NCBI GenBank assembly: GCA_009602725.1
Contig: WELB01000092.1
Location: 313,014 to 377,013 of the forward strand
Origin: Spirogloea muscicola
Taxonomy: Eukaryota > Streptophyta > Zygnematophyceae > Spirogloeales > Spirogloeaceae
DNA: 64,000 nt
Direction: 5' to 3'
Below the pieces are notes generated by a model. The model was not told the origin of the DNA. It made no database searches and worked only from the letters and a program-made list of their open reading frames with translations. Shown here piece by piece: positions 22,640-33,500 of the stretch. A program made the position numbers and the translations under genes. Numbering within the stretch: position 1 is the first letter of the stretch; the number at the start of each line of letters is the position of its first letter.

Positions 22640-25614
22640 ATGCTTCTGCGCCGCACCACGCGCACTAGTGTGACGGCAAGGACGGCGGCAGCGGCGGCGG
22701 CGGCGGCAGCCGAGGAGGCGTCTGCCAAGCGTGGTGAGGCGCCGCGCAGGGCCCGGGCCAGAACGAGGCTGCCATCTCCGGGCCGGGTTCCGACGACCGC
22801 ACGAGCAGTGGCGACGCCGGCAGCGCCGAAGGAGGCCAGCAAGAGGCCGTCGCCGCTTTTCGGGTCCTACGCCGTCGTCGACTGGTCTGGCGCCAGCGTC
22901 CCGCGGCTCGGCCGCGACAGCATCTGGCTGGCCGTCGTAGACGTGCCGGCAGACTCCGACGCCAACGATGTGCAGCACGTCGTCAGGTGTCCTGCTTAAA
23001 ACCCAGAACCCCCACGTTCCCAACACTACACCTCACGTCTTCGTCTCGCGATAGTATGAGTGCCAGGGGAGGTCTTGCAAGTACCTATTGGCTTACTCAG
23101 GCCGCAGCCCACTCAGTGTGAAGCCCATCCTGCAATAGCAGTGATGCTCGGGGAGGTCTTGCAAGTACCATATTGGGTCATATAAGCGGCAGCCCACTCA
23201 GTGTGAAGCCCTTCCTGCCATGACCAGTAGTACAAGGGGAGGCAGGCGACTGTTTTCAGTGCACCTCCTGCTCTTGACATGCGTGGCATGACTCAAATGC
23301 ACCACGTGCTTGCGGGAGCTTGGTCCTCCCACATTCGCATGATGCTGGAGCTTGTGCAAGAGAGGGGCTTGGTTGAGGTTGACAGCCGGACTGTGTGCCA
23401 CTTCAGTCAATCTTCTTTTTTGCAACTTCAGCATCTTCCACAACCCAATCTAATGTCCTGACCTCAGCAAGCCATGACGAGCTCGTGCTCTTGCTACAAA
23501 TGGCAGCTCCCAGTGACAAGCACAAGGAGTTACTGACAAGCATGTTATCTGTACGTCACGGCATGCAGGCTTGTGCAGAACATCTCAACCAGGACTCAAG
23601 CGGAGGCCATCCTCACCAAGTTGGCGGTCGAGTGTGTCGAAGTGGGTCGCGGGAGCATGCTGATGGGCTTTGACTTCTCGTTTGGCTTTCCCTCTGGCTT
23701 TGCTCAAGCTCTCAAGCTGCACCAGATCAACGCCTCAAATAGTGCAGCACTGGACTCCTACGCACTCGACAGGCAAAACGAATGCTACCGAGATGTGGAT
23801 GATGCCCCAATCCCCACTATAAGCAGTACAGGACATTCCAACGTCGAGCCTGAGAAGGGCAAGGTTTTCACTAGGAGTAAGAGGAAATTAAGCGAACAGC
23901 ATCAGAATCATACTATCCACAAAAGAGATGGAGGCATGACCTGCACATCCGTGGGACACAATCTGGGCCACTGCCCACCCTGGAGAGCAGTGTGGGACTA
24001 TCTCAGTGAGGAGGTGGTTGATGGCGAAGGAAATGAAAACAACAGATTTGAAGTTGCCGCCCAAACTAACAAGCTGGTAAGACAATTGCACCTGTACCGA
24101 TGGGCTCTGCAGGAGCTACTTACTTTGCCAGATTGTCAATGTACTGGAATGTGCGAGGCCGGCGACAACATAAGTGCTGCAAAAGCTACGCAGTGTGCTA
24201 CTGAGCTGGAGGACAAGACAATGAAGGTGACGAGCTGTCTTGTGTGCCAAGCTCTCAGGCTCGGCCTTTCCATTCTGGGGCTGTCCAAGTTCCAAGTCCT
24301 CGCAATACCTCTCTTCGCGGAAGCTTTGCCAGTACGACCCAGACCGGGGCCTGCCAGAGCTGAGACTGACGGAGAGCCTATTCAGCGCCTCTCCCACGTG
24401 GAAACTTTACACCACGGGCTCAGTTGGTTCACAGGTCAGGCCCTGAAAGATCTTCGGTATACCTGCTTGGCCTTCTGTGTCCTCCGTTGCAGCTCTTCAA
24501 GCTTCCATTATTTGATTGTATAGGCCAAGCCGAGACCAAGTCCAAGTATTTGTCCACAGTGGAAGGTTGACAAAGCATCAACATCGATCTTTGTAGCTGA
24601 TGTTGACGGCGTTGATTATTTCTGATTGAAGCCACAAATGCACATGCACAGACATTGCTCGGCATTCCAAGGCTGCGAGCACTTCGTGACCACTCTGTAC
24701 TCAACAGCCACACTATGGTGTGGCCATTCGAGACAGGCCTGAACGTGCCTAGTGCTCTTGCCAGAGATGATCCTCCCCAGACACATGACACGCCAGCATC
24801 TGACCGCTTGGAGCCATTGATTGTGCTAGCCGAGGTGAGCAATGCTTCATTGAGTGCGTTTCTTGATGCACTTGCTGCCCTTATATCGCTGTATGTGCAA
24901 TCTCCTCGTTAGTATGTCATTGTAGTATTACGATCTCCGTAGACGAGTCTGGATGAAGTGCACCGGCACTTCTTACGGGCATGGGTATTAATTGCACCCT
25001 TTTGTAAGTGGTAAAGAAGGAGAACATACAAAATGAACGGCTGCCTGGTGTACCACTGCTTCAATGTAAGTAGTAGACATGCACTCATTAGCTTCATGTG
25101 GTGCTATAGATCTAAGAACCTACTCTTTTGCAGCAGGTATATCCCTCACTTATAGAGCCTTTGTGCGAAGCAGGGGAGCCTAAGGATGCGGGTCAGGTGC
25201 AAAGGCCAGCCTTTTGCTGAATTGTGATTGGTTGAGTCCTGTAGCGGACCTGCTTGTGCTACGTACTGTCAGCTTGCTTGTGGCACTTGGCTTGTACCCT
25301 GGGAGGACTGCATGCTACAATCTGAATACGGCGTGTGGAGGACCCCGCAGGTTCGAGCACTCGCACTGCATCTGGCGAAGCTTGACAGTCTTGGCCTCCT
25401 CGCTGTATTGCTGCGAGGACCATTGGCAGGCGCCGACGAGGCTGCTGCTGTAGCTGCGGTGCCTGGCTGGCGCAAAGGGCCGGCGAAGAAGGATGCACTA
25501 TGTGACGCTCTGCCGGCTCGGCAGAAGAGAAGGCTTGCAAATGATGGCAAGGTTGCGGAAGCTCTCGTCAGCCGCATTGTCCGTGAGGAGGGTTGGGTGC
25601 TGGGCATCCTGTGA
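22640..25614 (+). CDS. Organelle-targeted homolog of a bacterial protein family annotated 'CbiG-like' (function unknown)
   Basis: Six exons with agreeing phases give 514 residues: 22640-22986, 23569-24076, 24252-24434, 24652-24834, 25137-25196, 25351-25614. Residues 1-70 are Ala/Arg/Ser-rich like a plastid or mitochondrial transit peptide. Then come YAVVDWSGASVPRLG..SIW (about 78-98), GFDFSFGFPSGFA (149-161), NNRFEVAAQTN, FPFWGCP, WKLYTTGSVGSQ (335-346), GIPRLRALR...VWPFE, VYPSL...KDAGQVRALA and EEGWVLG. This motif order matches bacterial proteins (many alphaproteobacterial) variously labelled cobalamin-biosynthesis CbiG or molybdopterin synthesis. Those labels are doubtful; the GFDF..G.P motif recalls RNase H-like folds such as DUF429. 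An insertion of about 75 charged residues sits after the GFDF motif. Family recognition is from memory; the reaction is unknown. Confidence 0.7.
23066..23219. repeat. Two tandem copies of about 70 bp within an intron
   Basis: The copies begin at 23066 and 23150, each starting GGGGAGGTCTTGCAAGTACC and sharing CAGCCCACTCAGTGTGAAGC. The period is about 84 bases. They lie in intron 1 of the 22640-25614 gene. Confidence 0.75.
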
Positions 25615-26020
25615 TGCAAGCACGACTGCTGTGTAACTTCTTATTTGTGCATGTGTAAGTACTCGCACTCGGTTAGTCCAGGAAAGGACAATGCTTGTCT
25701 GAGGTGGCGCGTTGTTATGATCGTTATACGCTACCCTTTGACCACAAGGTGCTGTTGGTGGAAGACCGAGCTGGCAAGCATAACAAAGTTGTGGAGGGAG
25801 GCCGGTGAGTTGGGTGAATGATTGAGCTGGCAGTAAGTCCAATGGGCGTCAGAGGCTACCAGAGGGTCGAGTAGACACTCGAGAAAGGGGGCAGAGGGCA
25901 GCAGGGGGCAGGAAGAGGCAAAGGAAGGGTTTGGCATGGCACGGAGAGGCATAGCAGGGCAAGGAAAGGCATGGTCTGGCAGAACAAGCCGAAGGTCAGG
26001 CGCGATGGTCATCTATGGGA
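25615..26020. other. 3' flank of the CbiG-like gene
   Basis: No coding frame is recognised. Two TGTAA motifs at about 25631 and 25653 could be polyadenylation signals, and a purine-rich stretch follows at 25870-25990. Confidence 0.35.
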
Positions 26021-26475
26021 TCCAGGTCCCACAAAGAGAAGAAGCTCTTCCAGAGGGGGCGATGGTTGTAGGCCAGCCCAAGACATACTCTTCTAGTAGA
26101 AAGCGACGGCTGTGATTGAGCCAGCCAGTGAAGATGATCAAGCAATAGCATCTACTTTGAAGGGGGCGAGAAAGGAGAAGCAGTCTTCCAAAGGGGCGAG
26201 GGATGCAAATAGGAGAAAAGCGCGGCCAAATTGACTGGTGGCTGTGAGAGGCCAGCCCAAAGTAATGGACAAGGTCTGAAGGAGCCGGATGGCGCAAAAA
26301 CCAAAGTACCAAGAGCTAAGACGGCAGCAAGGGGACTTTCGGTGACCTCTAGTCAGTAGAAGCAAATCGGAATAGCTAGCAGGCGGATAGACGTCGCCCT
26401 GACGGAAGAAAAGCGCGGCCTGCGTGCAAGTGAACCGCGAGAGAAGGCGCGCGGTGCGCATGAAATTAAAAGGGA
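26021..26475 (-). mobile_element. Truncated retrotransposon 3' end with tail modules
   Basis: On the minus strand, 26340-26465 encodes MRTARLLSRFTCTQAAL and FRQGDVYPPASYSDLLLLTRG. Its tail (26030-26340) carries modules at 26045, 26090 and 26220, including GGCTGTGAGAGGCCAGCCC. The frame is shortened relative to the intact copy. Confidence 0.75.
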
Positions 26476-26599
26476 GGCCAATTTTAGCCTTACAAATGTT
26501 CTGTTAACGGGGTAATGAGCTGGCTAAGGGGGACGCCAACATCCCTGAGTGAGCACATGCATGTCTGACAAAGTAAGCTGAGGAGCCAAACCACCACCA

Positions 26600-27000
26600 C
26601 GGCAGCCAGTAGCCTAGGCTAATGCACGCCCAGCACGCTGGTGTATCGCGAGTGCTGGGAGCACTGTAGACTCAACAATAGCCGCATTCTATAGCATGCA
26701 ACAATGGCTTGTGGGAGGATAGTCAGCCCACAATGTATTCCACAAGGTCCAAGGGGGCCAGATAGGGGAAGGCGCCTTGTGCGCATGATATCGAATGGAG
26801 GCCAAGCCAAGCCAGTACACTGTTGTGAGAGGAAGAACAGAAAGTTCGAGGACTAAGGTAACACAATCGATAGCACAACTGAAGGATACTCTAATACCCA
26901 CGAGTGAGCACACATCCGACTGACTATTCTGTGGAAGCCTGAGCACCACCACGCAAGCCAGTGGCCTGGCTCAGTGCGCGCCCAGTAAGCTGATATCTGG
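26600..27000 (-). mobile_element. Further decayed retrotransposon fragments
   Basis: Minus-strand frames contain CYRMRLLLSLQCS near 26680 and MRTRRLPLS near 26785, pieces of the same 3' end with frameshifts. The remainder is degenerate. Confidence 0.55.
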
Positions 27001-27079
27001 CTAGAGCCTGGGAATGCTGCATATGGACAGCACAAACGACGAAGCTTCCCTTGTTGAGTTGCTGTGCGCTTCAGCACTT

Positions 27080-27420
27080 TTCTGGCCTCTTTGTATGTTC
27101 ATTCTTTTCCTGGGCTGGCCAATCACAGCCATCGCCTCTACTGGAAGAGTCTATCTTTCTACACTGATTCAGTCCCCTGGTTCACTTTGGATTTTGTCCG
27201 TTCTTTCTGGGCTGGCTTTTCACAGGCCCCTGACTTATATTGGAAGAGCTGTTGCCTTATCAGAGCCGTCTTAGCAACTAGTATCTTGCTCTTTGCGCCA
27301 TCCGGCCCCTCCCGACTATGTGCATTCTTTTGGGCTGGCCTCTCACAGCCACCAGTCAATTTGGAGGCGCTGTTTTCTCGTTCAGAGCCCCTTTCTGGGC
27401 TGGCTTTTGTGGGACCCCAG
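27080..27420 (+). repeat. Cluster of four tail modules
   Basis: Modules at about 27110, 27210, 27330 and 27390 each contain GGGCTGGCY...CACAG or a decayed version. They are separated by the block TTGGAAGAG...TCAGAGCC. The cluster ends about 180 bases before the SEC5 start. Confidence 0.7.
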
Positions 27421-27554
27421 TCCCAGAAACGCCTGGCAAAACCGTTGCCACCGTCAGTGGTTCCCCGCTCTGCGCCGTTAGGCGCGGGCTGGTAGTGGGA
27501 CGAGCTCGTTGTAGGCGCGCCGGCTCCGCCAATCCCGTCTCCTCGCCCGCCTTC

Positions 27555-27565
27555 GCCGCCGCCAG

Positions 27566-27597
<32 letters not shown>

Positions 27598-27599
27598 CT
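27555..27599 (+). repeat. (GCC)n leader tract of SEC5
   Basis: CCGCCGCC triplets run to within a few bases of the SEC5 ATG on the sense strand. Confidence 0.75.
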
Positions 27600-30500
27600 A
27601 TGCCGGCGCGGGGGCTGGAGGCGCTGAGGAGGCCGCCGCCGGCTCCGGCGGGCTCGCCGTTTGTGCCGCCTCGCGCCGCGGGGCTTGATGGCAATGGCAG
27701 GCCGGCCGAGGACGACGACTCTGAAGGAGACGTGCTCAGCATTTCTTCCGACGACGATGACGACCACGTAGCCACGTCGAAGGTGGTCGGCCCAGCGGTC
27801 CACCAAGCTGCTGACCTTAGCTGCGAGCCTTGGGCCTAACGGTGGATTGCGTGGCTGCTTGCCATTCACGCCTTCCAATGTTGCCAGCTTAGTGACAGTC
27901 AAGTATCTGAAGTTGCAGCTCAGGTCGTCATTCTTTGCACTTGCAGATGAAGATAAGCCCTTCGGTTCCTAGCGGCCGAGGTGAGACTGACGTAACGATC
28001 TCGTCATGTATCCGGTGGAGGAGCAGAAGGACAGGAGCGACATTGTGGTGAAGCGGCAGGAGCAGCCACGCCGTGCGCCCCTTGCCAAGGATGTCGCGGA
28101 GCTGGACGAAGACGGCGAAGAGCCCATTGCCTGGGACGAGGTGCGAGAAGAAGAGGTGAGCCTGACTCGCCTATATTCAGCTTTTATGGAAGCCTTTCCA
28201 TGCCTTTCAACAATGTACAGGTAATCAGGTCCATACTTTTGCACGTTGTTCAGATGTCATCGGAGCACTGTGACGGTCTTAACCACCATGAGGGTTTCAT
28301 ATTGCTCAATGTACCACCTGCCTTGTTGAAGGGCAGCTTGAACGCCAGGTGCGAGATATGAGGCAGGGCCCTCCTGTGGACCCTATCCGCACAGGTACCA
28401 CGGTCGTCGGTGACTCGATGCAGATACAGCAGGGTGATCTCTTGGATCCACTTGGACTTGGGTAGGCTGCTAAGAACTTACTGCTAAGAACTTACAGCTT
28501 TGTTGTATCAGGAATGGCTTGTTCACTTGTGCAATGCCAGCCTTGACTATCTGGTCAAGTGTAGGTCTCAGCCCCAATCCCCTAGATATACACAAGATTC
28601 CTGCAATGTATAGCTTATTAATATGGCGTGATATGAGTAATCGTGTACGATATCTTGATTTCATTTCAAGCCTGCCCTCCTCATGCAGGGCCATCAACCT
28701 GAAATCAATGACGCTCCTTCGTGGAGTCCATGTGTCAATGTCGGGAGGTTTATCTGCTCCTGGCTCCAATACGTCGTCGCCAGCAAGGCAGGCAATGCTC
28801 CGCGGCATGATGAAGGATGGCAAGATCAATTACGATGGGCTTCAAGTTCCAGAGTCGCCAGCATCGTCGCAGGCAGAGACGCCCGGTGCTCGCATAGACA
28901 ATGTTCTTAAGGGTGAGATTTTCGCTAATCAACATCTCAGCTGCTCTACATTGCAGCCCCAACCTTTCCCTTCTGTCCAATAGTCACTTTCCTACTCTGC
29001 AAGCTGTTCCAATGCTTTCCCCTGGCTATCTGCCACATGCCATCGTCTCACTCCCTTTCCTCACTCGTGATGCCCAGAATCCCTCTTCCCATCCCCTCCT
29101 TACATTACTCTCCACCCTTCACATTACTCCCCCCCTCCCCCCCAACCCCAATGCTTATGACCATTTTGGCAATGAATGTGCAGTCATTTCTGAGTACTGC
29201 TCCACTCTGCCTCCTCTGCTTCTTGCCCAGCAGCCACTCTAGAAACCTGGCCATGATTTCCAAGATAGAAGAGCCTTCTCTCCTAACACAGCCGTTAGAT
29301 CACAGGACTCCAAGTAGATGATTTAAACTGGTGAATGAGGATATGAGAGATGATTATGTGACATGTGACATAAAAGCAGCTGACCTTTCATCTGCTTACT
29401 GCACGTTTGTTGGTTTGCAGACAAATGCACTTACTACAGTGAAAACTTTGACTCCAAAGCTTACCTTGCAACCATTCATCGCGAGACTCCAGCCGCTGAC
29501 CTTGAGACTGGACAACTTGCCTTGAAAAAGGACCTGCACAACCGTAAAGAGCAGCTGAAGCGGCTTGTGAAGGAGAACTTTGACTGTTTCATCTCGTGCA
29601 AGAACACAATAGATGGCAAGATCCTCTGCTCAACTTCACATACCTGGCTGACAGCATCATGCACTATCAGCTCGCTCTCAGATTGACTCTGACATACATG
29701 ATGATGTTCTCCTGACACCTCTTTCTATCTCGACTTTGTGTATTGTGTAAACAGACATACACAAGCGCATGAAAGAGATAGAGGAAGATAAGGAGGGTGC
29801 TGGAACAATTCAGTTAAGTGCTGCCATAGCGGAGGTTGACTCTGTTGCCAAGCTGGCATTTGGAACACTTCTGGAACGTCAGGTCAGTGGTGTTGCTCCC
29901 TGAAGCACCAGAATACTTATAGGCGAGCAAGCATCAATAGAAGCCAGATGATCTATAGGCTCAGCCTTCAAGCTGGACAAATTCAGTAATCTACATTGAT
30001 GGCAGTTCTCCTGATCATTACATCAAGACTGCCACTTGCTTGATGCTTTCTAAATTCGCACATGAATTCGTCGTTCTAACAGGAGCATGCAGATAGGATA
30101 CGATCAGTGCAAGGGCTGTTGCAGCGCTTCCGAACGCTGTTCAATCTGCCCAGTACAATTCGAAGTCATATCAAGAGAAAGGAATACGATGTGGCCATTC
30201 GAGAATATAAGAAGGCCAAGTCACTAGTCATACCCACTCAGGTACAGCTCTCATGCCAGTACTTTCTCAAAACATCTTCCTGCACTTAAAATAGCTATCA
30301 CTGCTTTGACTTTTCAAGTGCTGATCTAGTCTTTGTAGGAACAGAAGATAGTGTGTGGTACATGTTGCCAGCATCGTATATAATGCGCAGGTAGGCATAC
30401 TAAAACGAGTGCTTGAAGAAGTTGACAAAGTCATTCACGAGTTTAAGGAAGTGCTCTACAAGTCCATGGAAGATCCCAGTGTGGAGCTTTCTGAGGTAAT

Positions 30501-33500
30501 GCTTCACTTCCATTGTCCAACCTTGTGGCCTTGCCTGCAGTCTCCTGCATTTTGCTGCCCCTAACATTGAGGTTCGTTGCTTGCCACTTGCCCGACGTTG
30601 CCCAACGTTCGTTGCTTGCAAATTACCTACCGATCAGGCCCTGACAAGGACCAACCTTTGCACTAGAGAGAGTGATAGCTACAATGACGCTCTGATTGGA
30701 GCTGATTATTCGGGTATAATTGGTGCTGAACAGGTGGAGAAGAGCATACAGCTTCTGCATGAGTTAGAGCCAGAATCAGATCCTGTCTGGCACTATCTCT
30801 GCATACAGGTGAGCCTTCCTAAGTGTGGATGTACATTTGCAATGGAAGTTCTGTTGGAAGCAGTTGTAACCTTCACAACTTGTCATGAAGTGCAGCACGA
30901 CAGAGCTTGAAGCCAGTCATGAGTACTGCTATGTAAGATAACAAGTAGGCCACTGATAAGCTAGGAGTTTAAATGGTGTTTACTGAGCAGGATCGGCGCA
31001 TACGAGGTTTGCTTGAAGGCTGCAGCATTGAGCATGAGAGTCACATGGAGGCCCTCCAAGAGAAGGTTCAGGAGCAGAAGGCAGCTGCTCAACGCTGGAA
31101 GGAACTTCAGCAGATTTCTTCCCAGGCTGTGAGAGCACTTTCATGCTTTGCAACTGCAGGACTCAATAGGCCGTACTGTACTGGCCCTGTTGAGGTTCGC
31201 GTTCTCTTTGAGCCATGTAAATCTTTTTAAGTTTGAGACGTGAGATTTGTCATCATGCAGCCACTGCAGTGACACATAACATTTCAAGCCCACACACTGC
31301 AATTGCTCCGTAGTTGAAAGTCTAGTTGAAGGCAAAGGGACTTACTGCGACTGCTTGCCTGCAGTCAGAAGTGGACCTCTCACTGCTTGTGGGCGACGAC
31401 AATGAGGATGATGAAAGCGGGGCGACAGGCACGAGCGGTGGCCTCATAGAAGAAGCTGACGCATTACAGCTGAGGCTCATCCGCAGGTTGTCAACCATCC
31501 TAGAGAAGAATGTGCCGCACTTCTGGCGGCTGTCCATTTCCATCTTCTCTGGCCGATTTGCTATGGACGAACAGGTGAGTCAAATCTTTCTCAGTGACTA
31601 CAGGGTGGGAAGTTGAATTCCAGCAGCTGTTCATGGCTCACAAATGCAGTATGAAACTATAGCTGACGGTTAAAAGCATGACAACCCTGCATCCATTGTT
31701 ATTGAGCTTAATTGGAAATATGTATCTGGAGGATTGCAGCTGAGAGGAGGAAAAGGTGGAAACAGAGTAGTTTCAGGTGTAGATGATAGTAGTAGTAGAT
31801 ACATGCGGCACACAGAGGAAGAGGTGGAGGGTATGATTCTTGGAATTTTTGCCCTGTATGAAAGCAAGGCAAGTGCTTCCAAAAGCTTAAAGTTTGCAAC
31901 GGCGCATGTTAGCCAGCAGAACTTGTCATTTTGTAGACCCTTATTAAATAGGAGACAAGAAACAAGAGGAGACTAGGAATTATGCATTCTTGTCTATGTC
32001 TCTGCATAATTTGAGCATAAAATGCAGGCCACCCTTGAGAGCTGTGGGCTTGGAGCCTTGACGCAATGTGATGCTGAAGCCCATCTTAATTGCTCTCTCC
32101 AGATTCAAGTGGCCTTTGTTGCACTGGCAGACGGCAACATCTTGAGACCACAAGTTCGGTCTGCAGTTAGCGATATTGCATCTACGTGCTCAGCTTTTAT
32201 GAGTAATGACTGGGCCCCTCCAGCCGCAGGTATGCTATGTACCTCTGCCTACGTGCCTTTCATACCTCCCCCTCCCCTCCCCCACTCTCTCCATCCGCCC
32301 ATCTATCCTCCCTGTCCATCCAACCCTCTCTGATGAAAATTGATTAAGTGGTAAACTTGATATTGCAATTAGCACCTGCAGTGCTCTCTGATAGTTGGTG
32401 GAGTCTGGTACAATGATGTATTGCGCTTGTTTGCTGGTTGTCAAGGCTGCTCCTTGCAAAGGCCTAGTAATTGTAATGACAATCTGCATGTACTTGTCGT
32501 TGCAGTGCAAGCACTCCTGGTGCTGAGGATTGAAGTTACCTTATTCTTTGTCACGAGGCTCTGCTCCTTGATGAGAGCCACGACGCAGCAGCTCTCAGAA
32601 GAGGAGGACTGGTGTCCAGTGCCCAATACGCTGAGACAGGAAGCCCCAGTCGCCATCTCTGCATTTCCTCTCCGATTCTTGGAGATGATGACTGCAGCAA
32701 TGAGTCACATCTCTGAGTAAGACCGAGTCACTGCAACTCTTGGAGGCCAATGCATGACTACCACACTGCCTTGACCTCAGAGATTTGATTGCTTGAAAGG
32801 TCGAGCAGTAGCCACAATGAATCATTGAGTGCTTCATGGTTGCCTTGACCAACTTGCATGTTCCTGCTGACAACACTGTATCTAGCAAAAAAGCATTGGC
32901 ATTAGCAAGGTAAGCATTGGCATTGGCTACCGTTCTTCAGTGCCCGTAGACACTCCTACCTTATCTCAGACTGCTTCACAAGTACCGCTTGACCGCTTGA
33001 GCATTAGGCCGCCCTCAGAGGAACCTCCATCACCTCTTGGCAGTGTGCTAGAGAAAATGTGGGAGGATGACAACGAAATGGCCAATCGGGGCATCGCACA
33101 AGGCAACGCAGTGGCTGAGGCTATGACTGGTATCCAAAATTCTGTGAAAGTTGCATTCTTCGACTCATTCTTTGACTTTTCTGGTGAGTCCCAAGTTGAG
33201 CTCCGTTTGGTCAGAGTCTTGCCCTTTACTAACAGGTCACTTCGATTTCCGATAAGTTGCATATCGCCAGCTGGTCCATCTTCCAGGTTCTTTGACATCT
33301 ATCATTCTCCTGATACAATTTCTTCGGCTGTCCTACTCTCTCTTGACCTGCTTTGACAAGTACTGCCTTGATTCGGCCGTTGATTGCAGATTGCATCGAG
33401 AAGATGGCAGAGCAGCTTCCTCAGACCAGCACACCGGACCAGGGGGTATTGGAAAGTCCAGGAATAGGTCCCGCCTCCCCCAATGGGTCAATGCTGGGTA

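Noticed and set aside
25625-25660. TGTAA motifs as firm polyadenylation signals
   Set aside because: They are suggestive of green-algal signals, but five-base motifs are too common and other genes here do not show them consistently.
27947-27980. 34-nt SEC5 exon with strong splice sites on both sides
   Set aside because: Including it puts the next exon out of frame. It may be a minor isoform, but it cannot join the main model.
28394-28395. Apparent donor ACAG|GTACC in SEC5 exon 3
   Set aside because: The frame runs straight through to 28461 and matches the family, so no intron is needed.
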